A stretch of 64,000 bases of DNA from Bacillus sp. N13C7 (GTDB lineage: Bacteria > Bacillota > Bacilli > Bacillales > Bacillaceae): assembly GCF_026790065.1 (NCBI RefSeq), contig NZ_JALAMO010000007.1, forward strand, positions 556,829 through 620,828. Reading direction: 5' to 3'. The notes beneath the pieces were generated by a model. That model was not told the DNA's origin, did no database searches, and worked only from the letters and a program-made list of their open reading frames with translations. Positions 29,800 to 38,886 of the stretch are shown here, one piece after another (within the stretch, counting starts at the first letter, position 1; each line of letters opens with the position of its first letter). The translations under genes and the position numbers were made by a program.

Positions 29800-30413
29800 G
29801 AAGCCCTTATTTGATCGGAGTATTTCTTGCTGCCGGAAAAAGCAAAAGAATGGGCCAAAACAAGCTGGCTTTGCCGCTAAAAGGAGAAACGATCGGGTCG
29901 CTCTCTTTGAAAACGGCTTTGCTGTCCCGCCTGAATCACGTTCTGATCGTCGAACGGACAGAACGTGATTCCCTTGAGTGGATAGGAGCGCCCTATCATG
30001 CTCCGCCCTTCCGAAAACGCTGGAGCCTGCACGTATGCAAAGACGCAGAAAAGGGGCAGGGGCATTCAGTCAGCAGCGGGGTGAGAAAAGCAGAAAGCAT
30101 GGGAGCGGACGGCGTTGTCATTTTGTTAGCTGACCAGCCGCAGCTTTCCGTCAATCATCTGAACGCCCTTGTGGAGATGGCTTCTGAGTCATTTGTTGTG
30201 TCTGCATCTTTAGGCGCGCTCACCCCGCCAATCTATTTCTCATCGACTTGTTTTCCTTATGTAAAGGAGTTAAAGGGAGATGAGGGAGCTCGCAGGCTCC
30301 TGAAAAACGGACAGCTTGGAGGAGGAGCGGTTTTGGAGGCAAAGGAAAGCGTGGAGCTGAACGATATTGATACTCCGGAGGAATACGACATGGCAAGGAG
30401 GTTGATGGTTTGA
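29796..30413 (+). CDS. pucB: Molybdenum cofactor nucleotidyltransferase-like PucB
   Basis: 205-residue MobA/MocA-like nucleotidyltransferase. The N-terminal [19 protein letters not shown] is the GTP/CTP-binding signature and [12 protein letters not shown] is the metal site. It probably adds CMP to molybdopterin to make the cofactor form used by xanthine dehydrogenase. Overlaps pucA by 4 bases at its start and pucC by 4 bases at its end, so translation of the three is coupled. Confidence 0.92.
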   Translation: MRSPYLIGVFLAAGKSKRMGQNKLALPLKGETIGSLSLKTALLSRLNHVLIVERTERDSLEWIGAPYHAPPFRKRWSLHVCKDAEKGQGHSVSSGVRKAESMGADGVVILLADQPQLSVNHLNALVEMASESFVVSASLGALTPPIYFSSTCFPYVKELKGDEGARRLLKNGQLGGGAVLEAKESVELNDIDTPEEYDMARRLMV

Positions 30414-31243
30414 ACGGCCAAGTGACAAAAGCTAGGATGAATCTTCAATTATGGAGGCCGTCAGCGCTCGATGAGGCCTATTTGCTTTTGCAGCAGCTTG
30501 CACCGGATGTGTGTGCCGCATCGGGAAGCACGCTGCTTCAGCTTCAGTGGGACAAAGGGGTTCTTCCGAAACAGCATCTCGTCAGCCTTGAAGGAATTGA
30601 CGAGATGAGAGGGATTACCGCCAGTGACACCCACCTGTCGATCGGAGCGCTCACAACCCTAAGGGAATGCAGAAAGAATCCCCTGATCAAGAGTGCGCTT
30701 GGTTGTTTCAGCGATGCTGTTTCTGCTGTTGCCGCACCCGGAATCCGCAGCCGGGCCACAATTGGCGGCAACATCGCGAGTAAAGTCGGCGATTTGCTTC
30801 CGCTCTTGCTTGTGCTTGATGCTGATCTTATGGTGTACCAAAGGGAGCTTGTCAGGGTGCCGCTTGGTGATTGGCTCGTGGATGAAGGCTATGGATCTGC
30901 CATTGTGACGCGTGTCATCATTCCGCGTGCGGAGGGAGAGCGTGTGTTTTACCGCAAGCTTGGGAGGCGCCAGGCCTTTACAGGAGCGGCTGCTGTTGCC
31001 GCTGGCCATTTTTTGAAAGACGGCGGCATCCGTCTTGCCGCTGGCCATGCCGATATCACACCGAAAAGGTTAACGGAAAGCGAAGCAAAATGGCTGGCAC
31101 AGGACTGGAATCCGCATGAGCTATACGAGACGCTTATCCATGAACTGCCGTTTTCCGCAGATGCTTTTATGTCAGCGGCATACAGAAAAAAAGCTGCTGC
31201 CAACGTCATCATGGCAGAGCTGATGGCTGAGGGAGGGACATAA
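30410..31243 (+). CDS. pucC: Xanthine dehydrogenase FAD subunit PucC
   Basis: 277-residue FAD-binding subunit (CoxM/XdhB type). [14 protein letters not shown] and [18 protein letters not shown] with the GGNI pair are FAD-contact segments. It passes electrons from the Fe-S subunit to the acceptor. TTG start inside the pucB end. pucD starts 3 bases after the stop. Confidence 0.93.
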   Translation: MNGQVTKARMNLQLWRPSALDEAYLLLQQLAPDVCAASGSTLLQLQWDKGVLPKQHLVSLEGIDEMRGITASDTHLSIGALTTLRECRKNPLIKSALGCFSDAVSAVAAPGIRSRATIGGNIASKVGDLLPLLLVLDADLMVYQRELVRVPLGDWLVDEGYGSAIVTRVIIPRAEGERVFYRKLGRRQAFTGAAAVAAGHFLKDGGIRLAAGHADITPKRLTESEAKWLAQDWNPHELYETLIHELPFSADAFMSAAYRKKAAANVIMAELMAEGGT

Positions 31244-31246
31244 ATC

Positions 31247-33481
31247 ATGATCAACAAACCGTCAAGAGTCAGGCCGGACGGAAGGGGAAAGGTCACAGGG
31301 GAATTGAAATATATGACCGATCTCAGCTTTCCCGGAATGCTGTACGGCAAAGTGCTGAGAAGCGCTTATCCTCATGCGGAGATCGTGTCGATTTGCACCA
31401 AGGAAGCTGAAGAAATGGAAGGTGTGCGGGCCGTCGTCACGCATAAAGACGTTCCCGTCTTAAACCGATTTGGCATTGTTATCCCTGATCAGCCGGTTTT
31501 ATGTGAGAACAGGGTGCGGTATGTGGGGGATGCGATCGCCGCTGTTGCTGCAGAATCGGAGGAAATCGCAGAAGCAGCGCTGGAGCTGATTCACGTTACG
31601 TATAAAGAACTGGAGGTCATTGATTCACCCGAAAAAGCGCTTCAGCCGAACGCGCAAAGACTGCATGAGGACGGCAACATTCTGCACCGTGCGTTTTTTG
31701 CACACGGTGATGTGGAAGAGGGCTTTCGAGCATGTGACACAGTCCTTGAAGAAACCTACGATCTGCCACGGCAGATGCATACGTATATGGAAACAGAGGG
31801 AGGCGTAGCTGTTCCGGAAGACGATGGGGGCTTTACGATGTATGCAGGAACGCAGCACGGCTATAAAGACCGATTTCAGCTTTCCCGTGTGTTTGACATT
31901 TCTGAAGAGAAGATCAGAGTTGTGTCAAGTCCGATGGGCGGCTCGTTTGGCGGGAAGGATGAGCTGAATATCCAACCGTATGCGGCGCTTTTGGCCTTGA
32001 AAAGCGGACTGCCTGTCAAAATTCATCAGAGCAGAAAGGAATCTGTACGCTCTGGCATTAAGCGCCATCCGATGAAGATTAGAATCAAAACAGGTGCGGA
32101 TCAATCAGGAAAAATTTTGGCTCATGATGTGAAAATTGTGGCGGACACAGGCGCTTACGCCACGCTTGGACCCGCCGTTCTTGACTTTTCTGTCGAGCAT
32201 GCCGCGGGTCCTTACCGTATTCCAAATATCCGGACGGAAGGGATCTCGGTGTTTACGAACAATGGGGTGGCAGGAGAATTCCGAGGATTTGGTGGCAATC
32301 AAATCACATTTGCTCTCGAAATCCATCTTGATCGCCTCAGTGATCGGATCGGTATCGACCCGCTGGAGCTGAGAAGAAAAAATATCAGAAAACCGCATGA
32401 TGTAGGGCCGCTTGAGCATCGGATTGCGCCGACTGACGGAGCGGCGCAAGTATTGAATGCCATTTCTGAATCTCCCATTCTCACAAGAAAACGCAAGCAC
32501 TCCGGGTATATACGGAGAGGGACGGGAGCGGCCATAACGATGCATGGAGGCGGGCTGGGGTATGGCCGAATGGATTCGGCAGGAGGCCGTTTGTCTCTTT
32601 CGAGTGACGGCAAAATCACAGCTTCGTTTGGATTTGAAGAATGCGGACAGGGGATACTGGCGGCAATTGAACAGATTGTCATGGAGGAGCTGGGTTGTGC
32701 GGCGGAGGATATATCTATTGTTATTGGAGATACCGCAAAAGTGCCGAAGTCAGGCTCCTCTACTGCATCCCGCGGCACAAGCATGGTGTGGCACGCGATC
32801 CAGCGTTTGAAGAAGCCGTTTCTAGCTCAGTTGAAAAAACGGGCGGCGGAACAGAGCGGCTGTTCAGCAGAAAATCTTGCTCTTGGCGCCGGAGGCTTGC
32901 ATGATCAAAACACAAAGGAAATCGTGGTGACGTATAGAGAGCTGGCTGAAAAAGGCCCTTTGGCAGAGGAAACGGCATTCGATTTCCCGACAACGCCTGA
33001 TCCTGTAGTGGGCGGCCATTTTCTCTACTCATTTGGAGCGGCTGCCGTTGAAGTGGAGGTAGATCTACTAACAGGCGACGTCAAAGTGATAGATTGTGAG
33101 CACGCCATTGCGGCAGGTCCGGTTGTCAGTCCCCAAGGTTATCGAGGTCAAATCGAAGGCGGCGCTGCCATGGCACTCGGCTACACACTGATGGAGGAAG
33201 CGAAAATGACGGACGGCCGTTACGCGGCGGATAATCTCGACCAGTATGTCATACCCGGTGTGAAAGATGTTCCCGCTATGAAGCTGACCGTGATAGAAGA
33301 GCTGATGGAAGGAGATTCCTACGGCCCGCGCGGTGTTGGCGAAATAGGAACGATCGCCATCACTCCGGCAATTGTAAAGGCAGTACATGATGCGGTCGGC
33401 TGCTGGATAAACAAGCTGCCGATTTCAAGAGAAGAGCTGCTTGAAGCAATAGACAGAAAGGGGCTGAAGCAATGGACGTAA
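31247..33481 (+). CDS. pucD: Xanthine dehydrogenase molybdenum subunit PucD
   Basis: 744-residue catalytic subunit with the aldehyde oxidase/xanthine dehydrogenase a/b hammerhead domain at the N-terminus and the molybdopterin-binding domain after it. GGSFGGKDEL, GEFRGFGGNQ, and the late YGPRGVGEIG with the catalytic Glu are present. It hydroxylates hypoxanthine and xanthine to urate. Overlaps pucE by 10 bases. Confidence 0.94.
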   Translation: MINKPSRVRPDGRGKVTGELKYMTDLSFPGMLYGKVLRSAYPHAEIVSICTKEAEEMEGVRAVVTHKDVPVLNRFGIVIPDQPVLCENRVRYVGDAIAAVAAESEEIAEAALELIHVTYKELEVIDSPEKALQPNAQRLHEDGNILHRAFFAHGDVEEGFRACDTVLEETYDLPRQMHTYMETEGGVAVPEDDGGFTMYAGTQHGYKDRFQLSRVFDISEEKIRVVSSPMGGSFGGKDELNIQPYAALLALKSGLPVKIHQSRKESVRSGIKRHPMKIRIKTGADQSGKILAHDVKIVADTGAYATLGPAVLDFSVEHAAGPYRIPNIRTEGISVFTNNGVAGEFRGFGGNQITFALEIHLDRLSDRIGIDPLELRRKNIRKPHDVGPLEHRIAPTDGAAQVLNAISESPILTRKRKHSGYIRRGTGAAITMHGGGLGYGRMDSAGGRLSLSSDGKITASFGFEECGQGILAAIEQIVMEELGCAAEDISIVIGDTAKVPKSGSSTASRGTSMVWHAIQRLKKPFLAQLKKRAAEQSGCSAENLALGAGGLHDQNTKEIVVTYRELAEKGPLAEETAFDFPTTPDPVVGGHFLYSFGAAAVEVEVDLLTGDVKVIDCEHAIAAGPVVSPQGYRGQIEGGAAMALGYTLMEEAKMTDGRYAADNLDQYVIPGVKDVPAMKLTVIEELMEGDSYGPRGVGEIGTIAITPAIVKAVHDAVGCWINKLPISREELLEAIDRKGLKQWT

Positions 33482-33993
33482 AAGAGGCCGGACCATTTCC
33501 TGTAAAAAAGGAACAGTTCCGAATGACCGTGAATGGACAGGAGCGGGAGGTTACAGCCGTTCCTACGACACGTCTGAGTGACCTGCTTAGAAAGGAATTT
33601 CAGCTGACCGGGACAAAGGTTTCCTGCGGAATCGGCCGCTGCGGAGCCTGCTCTATTTTAATCGACGGAAAGCTGGCCAATGCGTGTATGACCATGGCTT
33701 ACCAAGTGAACGGCCATTCCATTACAACAATCGAGGGAGTACAAAAAGAAGAACTGGATATCTGCCAAACCGCTTTCCTGGAAGAAGGCGGCTTCCAATG
33801 CGGCTACTGCACCCCGGGAATGACAATTGCGCTCAAAGCGCTGTTTAAGGAAAAACCGCATCCCACAGAGGAAGACATAGAAGAAGGGCTGGCGGGGAAT
33901 TTGTGCCGATGTACCGGGTATGGCGGGATTATGCGGTCAGCTTGGAGGATTAGAAGAGAGTTGAACGGAGATAGACGGGAGTCCGGCTTTTAA
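33472..33993 (+). CDS. pucE: Xanthine dehydrogenase Fe-S subunit PucE
   Basis: 173-residue subunit with two [2Fe-2S] clusters: CGIGRCGACS with a later Cys (plant-type ferredoxin domain) and FQCGYCTPGM plus NLCRCTGYG (helical domain). It links the Mo centre in PucD to the FAD in PucC. Last gene of the pucABCDE operon; the stop codon is inside a perfect terminator palindrome. Confidence 0.94.
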   Translation: MDVKEAGPFPVKKEQFRMTVNGQEREVTAVPTTRLSDLLRKEFQLTGTKVSCGIGRCGACSILIDGKLANACMTMAYQVNGHSITTIEGVQKEELDICQTAFLEEGGFQCGYCTPGMTIALKALFKEKPHPTEEDIEEGLAGNLCRCTGYGGIMRSAWRIRRELNGDRRESGF

Positions 33994-34008
33994 AAGCCGG
34001 ACTTTTTT
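33980..34008 (+). terminator. Terminator of pucABCDE
   Basis: Perfect palindrome (33980-34003) AGTCCGGCTTTT / AAAAGCCGGACT followed by TTTTT. The stop codon of pucE lies at its centre. Confidence 0.88.
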
Positions 34009-34133
34009 AGCCTGACATTTTACTATGGAAAAGCAGTCAGACAGCGTATGGGTAAACATACGATAAATTTCTAGAGTTTGATAGCATCAGCTTCAGAAAA
34101 TTAGCCAGGTATCATTAGTGAATCACATAGCAA

Positions 34134-34162
34134 AGACGCCATAAAAATTTCTTATGGCGTCT
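34134..34162 (-). terminator. Hairpin after the YjcZ-type gene
   Basis: AGACGCCAT / ATGGCGTCT arms. Read on the minus strand it is followed by a short T-run (TTTGC), so it may end the small gene at 34210-34335; a weak terminator. Confidence 0.45.
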
Positions 34163-34209
34163 GCCGGACAGGGAGGTGCTGATCCGCAGAGGATTAGGCA
34201 AAGTCAAAC

Positions 34210-34335
34210 TTAATAGCCACTAAAGAAAGAAGCTCCAACAATGATTAACAAAATGAATAGCACTACGATTAAAGCGAAAGAGCTGCCGAGACCGTTTGAA
34301 TAACCAGAGTTTCCGCCAGAGTTGTAGAATCCCAT
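34210..34335 (-). CDS. YjcZ-family sporulation peptide
   Basis: 41 residues: a Gly/Asn/Ser/Tyr-rich head (MGFYNSGGNSGYSNGLGSS), one strongly hydrophobic segment (FALIVVLFILLIIVGASFF) and SGY at the end. This is the pattern of the YjcZ/YrzQ-type small sporulation membrane peptides common in Bacillus. The ribosome site AAAGGAGGTGAC is ideal. A mother-cell-type -10 element (CATATCTTA on the minus strand, 34372-34364) lies about 30 bases ahead of the start. It is a single-gene unit between pucE and the RiPP island and is likely older than the island. Confidence 0.8.
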   Translation of the reverse strand: MGFYNSGGNSGYSNGLGSSFALIVVLFILLIIVGASFFSGY

Positions 34336-34363
34336 AATGTCACCTCCTTTAGTGGAGATAGAA

Positions 34364-34372
34364 TAAGATATG
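34364..34372 (-). promoter_or_regulatory. Sporulation sigma (SigK/SigE-like) -10 element
   Basis: CATATCTTA on the minus strand fits the SigK -10 CATANNNTA, with a TSS about 20 bases ahead of the YjcZ-type start codon. The -35 region is less clear. Confidence 0.4.
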
Positions 34373-34626
34373 CCAAACGATCATTGTCGACATAGATTTA
34401 AGTCTAAAAAAGAAAAAATGAATATTTTGTCTAAAGGTGTAAGAAAGATTAAACACTATTAAAACAGACTCAAATGCTGCTGCATACCAGGAGGGTGATG
34501 TTTGCGTTCTGTTTGGAAAAAAAGTAAATCATAAAGAAGGGCCAACAGGGATTTGTCCTGTCGGCCTGGGTATGGCGGGATTAGGCAGCGGGCTTGCGCC
34601 AAGAGATGGTCTGGTTTTTTATGATG

Positions 34627-35379
34627 TTATCCGCGGATATTATCCCAGCGAAACAAACGGACAGCTGCAAAAGCCAGAAGTGCAGTTGAAGCGATTAAAA
34701 TAAGATAGCTGAATAACAAGCCAAGAGATGGACTGTCTCCATTTAAATAATAACGAAGAAGTTCTCCAAAGTAGGTGAGAGGGATAAATTTCGACACTGT
34801 TTCAAGCCAAGAGGGAAGCAGGTTCATCGGCATAATTAATCCGCACACGATCAGCAGAGGGGCGAGCATGCCACCGGAAAGCCCATTTACAGCTTCAATA
34901 GAGAGACGCATGCTTCCCACAGTATAACCAAGTGCAAACAGCATGAGAAGCCCGATAAGTGAAACAAGCATGATTTGAGGGATATTCTGTGCTTGTAACA
35001 TTCCATTGAAATAAGCGATACTAAGCAGCGCGACTAGCTGAAAAGCTGCTAAAACAAAACGGGCGCATATTTGAGAAAGCACAAAGGTCAGCTTTGATGC
35101 TTCAGTTAAACCAATTAATCGCAAAGTTCCCTGGTCCCTCATTTGTATGATAGGAGTGGAAGTTCCGTTTATAGCAAGCGTAAAGAAGGCCATCACAATA
35201 ATACCAGGAATGATAAACTCAAATAAATCTGTACCGACTCCCGTAGAGCTGGAGAGAACGCCAAACATAATCAGGAATAGAAACGGAAAGGCGAGAACCA
35301 TAAAAAAGGTTAAAGGATTTCGAATCAGTTCTTTTATATTCATGAATAGAAGCGCAGAAAAAGCACGTTTATTCATCAT
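34627..35379 (-). CDS. ABC-2 type permease of the RiPP island
   Basis: 250-residue membrane protein with about six hydrophobic segments, opening with FSALLFMNIKELIRNPLTFFMVL, and a late FIPLTYFGELLRYYLNG segment, typical of ABC-2 drug/peptide exporters. It starts with ATGATG inside the end of the ATPase gene (4-base overlap), so the two form one transporter. It likely exports the modified peptides or gives self-immunity. No peptidase or binding domain is attached. It is the last gene of the minus-strand regulator-ATPase-permease unit. Confidence 0.85.
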   Translation of the reverse strand: MMNKRAFSALLFMNIKELIRNPLTFFMVLAFPFLFLIMFGVLSSSTGVGTDLFEFIIPGIIVMAFFTLAINGTSTPIIQMRDQGTLRLIGLTEASKLTFVLSQICARFVLAAFQLVALLSIAYFNGMLQAQNIPQIMLVSLIGLLMLFALGYTVGSMRLSIEAVNGLSGGMLAPLLIVCGLIMPMNLLPSWLETVSKFIPLTYFGELLRYYLNGDSPSLGLLFSYLILIASTALLAFAAVRLFRWDNIRG

Positions 35380-36317
35380 ACCAAAACACCCTCTCGTATT
35401 TTCTTTCCCGTAAGCTTAAGAAAAACATCTTCCAAGGTTCCCTGTTCAATGCGGATGCTGGACCACTCTGCGTCAATCTGTTTGATAATCGAAGAAATTA
35501 CATTTTTGGTAATGGGTTCGGCCACGATTTCAAGCTCGTAGCCAATAGGCAGTGTTTTTATTGAAGATTTCTTTATTTCAGGAATATTTTTCAATTGAGC
35601 CACTTTTTTCTGATCGGTGTACTTTAAGAACAAGCGCTGCTGAGGACAATGGGTTTGTATTAAATCTACCGGCGTTCCAAGGGCGGCAAACTTCCCATTA
35701 TTTAAAATAGCGGTACGGTCGCATTGTGTATAGGCCTCTTCCATTGAGTGTGTTGTTAAGAAGACACTTTTCCCATTTCCCTTAAGGGATTGGATAATAT
35801 CCCAGATTTGCCGGCGTGAATGAGGATCTAAAGAGGCGGTCGGTTCATCTAAAAACAAAATATCAGGATCAGATATAAGTGCAATGCTGATCAGCAGCCT
35901 TTTCCTTTGCCCCCCTGATAGTTTGCGAGTGGGTTTGTTCATCATGTCTTCTAAACCTACCAGCTTTAATATTTCTTCAGGAGATCTTGATTTATTATAT
36001 AAGGAAGAAAATAATTTCAAAGTTTCTCCTACTTTCAAATAAGGAAATAGAGTCGTTTCTTGAGGCTGAACCCCAATAAATGGACGAATTTTTTCAGGCT
36101 GTTTCAATGGGTTGTAACCCATCACTGAAACTTCGCCGCCGCTTGGCTTGCGCAATCCGATGATAGATTCTAAGATTGTTGTTTTCCCCGCTCCGTTCGG
36201 TCCTAAAAGCCCGAAAACTTCCCCTTTTCTCAAATCAAAAGAAATTCCCTTTATGACCTGATGATCCTCGTAAGACTTATTTAGATTTTGCACGGTGATA
36301 GGTAAGCTGGACTTCAT
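35376..36317 (-). CDS. ABC transporter ATPase of the RiPP island
   Basis: 313-residue ATPase of the bacteriocin/drug-export class. Walker A GPNGAGKT, signature LSGGQRKR, Walker B DILFLDEPTASLDP and H-loop TTHS are intact; a C-terminal extension of about 90 residues ends in EDVFLKLTGK, as in DrrA/CcmA-type ATPases. ATG 36317 is used; the open frame upstream reaches 36377 but overlaps the regulator gene, and AAAGGAGTGTG lies ahead of 36317, slightly far. Works with the permease encoded next. Confidence 0.87.
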   Translation of the reverse strand: MKSSLPITVQNLNKSYEDHQVIKGISFDLRKGEVFGLLGPNGAGKTTILESIIGLRKPSGGEVSVMGYNPLKQPEKIRPFIGVQPQETTLFPYLKVGETLKLFSSLYNKSRSPEEILKLVGLEDMMNKPTRKLSGGQRKRLLISIALISDPDILFLDEPTASLDPHSRRQIWDIIQSLKGNGKSVFLTTHSMEEAYTQCDRTAILNNGKFAALGTPVDLIQTHCPQQRLFLKYTDQKKVAQLKNIPEIKKSSIKTLPIGYELEIVAEPITKNVISSIIKQIDAEWSSIRIEQGTLEDVFLKLTGKKIREGVLV

Positions 36318-36334
36318 GTTACTGTCACACTCCT

Positions 36335-36658
36335 TTAATGTTTTGGATAGAGAATGTAGCCTTCTTTTCTCAGGCATAAGATATGCCTGGGACGCTTTAC
36401 ATCTTTCTCGATTAGTCGTCTCAGCCGATTAATATATACATACAATGCATTCTTTGTAGCGAACCCTTCCTCTCCCCACGCATATGTTATGAGTTTGGCT
36501 TTGGATACAGGTCTGCCGTTATTGACAGCTAAACAATGAAGCAAACGAAATTGAATTCTGGAAAGGGGAATAGTGGAATTTTCATTCACCAGCATTTCAC
36601 GTTCAGAGTCTAATAACCAATCGCCAATTAGAAGCATTTCTCTTTTTGTGTAATTAAT
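36335..36658 (-). CDS. Stand-alone OmpR-type winged-helix regulator with possible ATT start
   Basis: About 107 residues, entirely a Trans_reg_C (OmpR/PhoB C-terminal) DNA-binding domain: SRIQFRLLHCLAVNNGRPVSKAKLITYAW and a recognition helix region NALYVYINRLRRLIEKD, with the closing wing RKEGYILYPK. There is no receiver domain, so it is not a usual response regulator. The start is odd: the only strong ribosome site, AAAGGAGGAG, is 8 bases ahead of an ATT codon (36658); a TTG at 36685 lies upstream of that site and the first ATG is some 7 codons further in. It heads the ATPase-permease unit and diverges from the biosynthetic operon, so it probably controls one or both. Confidence 0.75.
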   Translation of the reverse strand: MNYTKREMLLIGDWLLDSEREMLVNENSTIPLSRIQFRLLHCLAVNNGRPVSKAKLITYAWGEEGFATKNALYVYINRLRRLIEKDVKRPRHILCLRKEGYILYPKH

Positions 36659-36803
36659 CTGAATCTCCTCCTTTAGATAAGACAACTGAGACGTATGATT
36701 TCAGTAGCATATACGGGAGCAAAGACAATTCAGTTTAGATGAAAATGCCAAAACTTATAAAATTAGGAAAAAAGTATTATTAATCTTAACGTATATTAAG
36801 TTT

Positions 36804-36839
36804 TTCGACATAGATCCAGATTGATATATCTAATATAAT
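36804..36839 (+). promoter_or_regulatory. Candidate Spo0A box and -10 ahead of the YcaO gene
   Basis: TTCGACA (36804-36810) is a perfect reverse Spo0A box (TGTCGAA). A perfect TATAAT lies at 36834-36839. The distance is longer than for a normal sigma-A promoter, as in the Spo0A-activated promoters known with 21-22 base spacers. The YcaO start is 50 bases further. Functional assignment is inference. Confidence 0.4.
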
Positions 36840-36889
36840 AAATTCATAGCATAGAATTTACGTTTTTTTGAAAAAATGGAGGTGCGTGA

Positions 36890-38200
36890 ATGGCTCATTC
36901 GTTGGAAAAACTAGTACAGCCTTTAGGAGGATTCATAAACAGAGTATCTTCCCTCCCGACCTATCCTGGTGAACCTGATTTCCCAATTCAAGTTGCATCT
37001 ACGGGAGATATTTCTCAGTCGCTGTCCCATATATCAAGCTTAAATCCGGGGAAGTCGTTGGCGGGAGATATGGATGGTGCAGGAGGATCACTTCACGAAA
37101 AAGATAGTCGAATTAAAGCGATCGCTGAAGCATTAGAACGATATTCCAGCTGTGTGTATAGTGAGGAACAGTTCATTTGGGCAACAGCTGAAGAATTAGG
37201 GACGAAAGCTTTAGATTTGAAAAAAATCCCCATCTGCTCAGAAACTGAACGATCTCATCCCCGCTGCCCGGTAAATAAACCATTGTTAGATGCTCCGTTG
37301 AGGTGGGTAAAGGGCATGTCTCTTCACACACAAGAAGAGACATGGATTCCAGCCATCATGACCTATTTGCATTTGCCGGCTATGAGCCAAGGTGAGCGCT
37401 TTTGGCTTCCGATTTCAACCGGCTGTGCTGCACATACCTCTTATGAACAAGCTCTTGTAAATGCGATATGCGAAGTCATTGAAAGAGACGCGATCTCTTT
37501 AACTTGGTATCAAGAACTTCCTCTTCCTCATATCATCTTTGATAAAAAGCCAGATCAAGAAATGACTGAATTTTTAAATAAAACATTCGAGAATGGGAAT
37601 ATCAAGCAATACCTGTTCGATGGTACAACGGACTTAGGCATTCCAACCATCTATTCCTTACAGCTGACACCTCATAATAAAAAACTGGCTGCCTTGATTA
37701 TGTGTGCGACTGATTTAAATCCTCATAAAGCAATAAACAAAGTTATGAGGGAAGCCGCTTCTTCACGCATCGCCATGATGGCAGAGCGCCCTGCGCCGCA
37801 AGATATCGATGATTTCTACAATGTGTTCCACGGCGCGACCTATATGGGGAAAGCTGAAAGGCTGCATGCTTATGATTTTCTAGTACATTCGCCGAATCAA
37901 TCCAATCTTTCAGAATTACCAAACCTTGAGCAAGAAAATGCGGGAGAAAATTTAAAATTTCTATTAAATCGTCTTGAGGAAAAGGGACTTGAGGCATTTG
38001 CAGTTGATCTGACAACCGATGAAGCCATTCATGCTGATATGCGTGTGGTTCGTGTCATTATACCCGGCCTTCAGCCTTTGTCCTTCAGTTACCGCTGCCG
38101 CTTTTTAGGGCACCAGCGTCTTTATGAAGCAACAAAAGCGATGGGTTACCCGGTGAAAATGGAGAGTGAAATTAATCCTTGGCCTCAGCCGTTTGCTTAA
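36890..38200 (+). CDS. YcaO azoline-forming cyclodehydratase
   Basis: 436-residue YcaO-domain protein. The ATP-binding signature SLHEKDSRIKAIAEALERYS (about 67-86) has the two Glu of the Mg-ATP site, and NAICEVIERDAI (about 191-202) has the third. The C-terminus ends in NPWPQPFA, a PxPxP tail that in azoline-forming YcaO proteins reaches into the active site. It is expected to use ATP to cyclise Cys, Ser or Thr of the precursors to thiazolines or oxazolines. AATGGAGGTGCGTGA precedes the ATG. First gene of the biosynthetic operon; the next gene encodes its E1-like partner. Confidence 0.9.
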   Translation: MAHSLEKLVQPLGGFINRVSSLPTYPGEPDFPIQVASTGDISQSLSHISSLNPGKSLAGDMDGAGGSLHEKDSRIKAIAEALERYSSCVYSEEQFIWATAEELGTKALDLKKIPICSETERSHPRCPVNKPLLDAPLRWVKGMSLHTQEETWIPAIMTYLHLPAMSQGERFWLPISTGCAAHTSYEQALVNAICEVIERDAISLTWYQELPLPHIIFDKKPDQEMTEFLNKTFENGNIKQYLFDGTTDLGIPTIYSLQLTPHNKKLAALIMCATDLNPHKAINKVMREAASSRIAMMAERPAPQDIDDFYNVFHGATYMGKAERLHAYDFLVHSPNQSNLSELPNLEQENAGENLKFLLNRLEEKGLEAFAVDLTTDEAIHADMRVVRVIIPGLQPLSFSYRCRFLGHQRLYEATKAMGYPVKMESEINPWPQPFA

Positions 38201-38220
38201 TAAGGAAGGAGATTTTATAA

Positions 38221-38886
38221 ATGAAACCCATTCATATCATGACAACAGGAGACTTTGGCAGGGAAGTCGCACAGCAGCTTTCTAAAAAAATCGATCATAT
38301 TGTGATTACGCCATTAAACGAGCCGCTCTACTTATTGCCGTCAGACCGTTTTCCATCTGCTCGATTGCATATCTTTGCCTCTTGGAAATCATCTTCTTTT
38401 ATTTCAAAACAGCTCGACCAGCTTTGTTTTAAATGGAATGAACCGTGGCTTCCTATTACTATGGATCATCCGTATATCAGAATAGGTCCGCTTGTTATAC
38501 CTGGTGAAGGGACATGCTATCATTGTTTTGAATCTCGTTATTTACAGCATTCACCGGTTCCTCAGTATGTCAAAAAAATAGATGCATATTATCATAGCCA
38601 TCCAGATGCGGGGCCAAAGGGATTTTTACGCAGCTTTGCCGGCTGGTCAGCCGTTTTCGCTTCGACAATTATAAAATCAATTGACGAGAATGAGCAATCA
38701 CAATCTGGGCGAGTTTGGCAATTAAACATGCTGACAAGAGAATCCTTCAGTTCACAAACAATATCTGTGCATGGCTGCCCGAGATGTGGATTAAAACGCT
38801 CTGAAGAAAACCGCAGCGTGGCACAGTTATCTGAAGACCTTCAATCATTGTTAAGTCATAGAAGAGGGGAAGTGCTTACGAAATGA
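38221..38886 (+). CDS. E1-like zinc partner of the cyclodehydratase
   Basis: 221-residue protein resembling the C-terminal part of TOMM/thiopeptide E1-like (ocin-ThiF) cyclodehydratase partners. RIGPLVIPGEGTCYHC (Cys 99, 102) and HGCPRCGLK (Cys 186, 189) form the two CxxC pairs that bind a structural zinc in this family. It is short and lacks a clear leader-binding N-terminal domain; that part seems to be provided by the next protein. Stop overlaps the next start by 4 bases. Expected to activate the YcaO enzyme. Confidence 0.78.
   Translation: MKPIHIMTTGDFGREVAQQLSKKIDHIVITPLNEPLYLLPSDRFPSARLHIFASWKSSSFISKQLDQLCFKWNEPWLPITMDHPYIRIGPLVIPGEGTCYHCFESRYLQHSPVPQYVKKIDAYYHSHPDAGPKGFLRSFAGWSAVFASTIIKSIDENEQSQSGRVWQLNMLTRESFSSQTISVHGCPRCGLKRSEENRSVAQLSEDLQSLLSHRRGEVLTK

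Noticed and set aside
32105-32784. Minus-strand open frames of 146 and 161 codons inside pucD
   Set aside because: Shadow frames of a high-GC codon-biased gene; no family features.
33994-34133. Gap after the pucE terminator
   Set aside because: Apart from the terminator and the hairpin at 34134-34162, no gene or motif could be supported.
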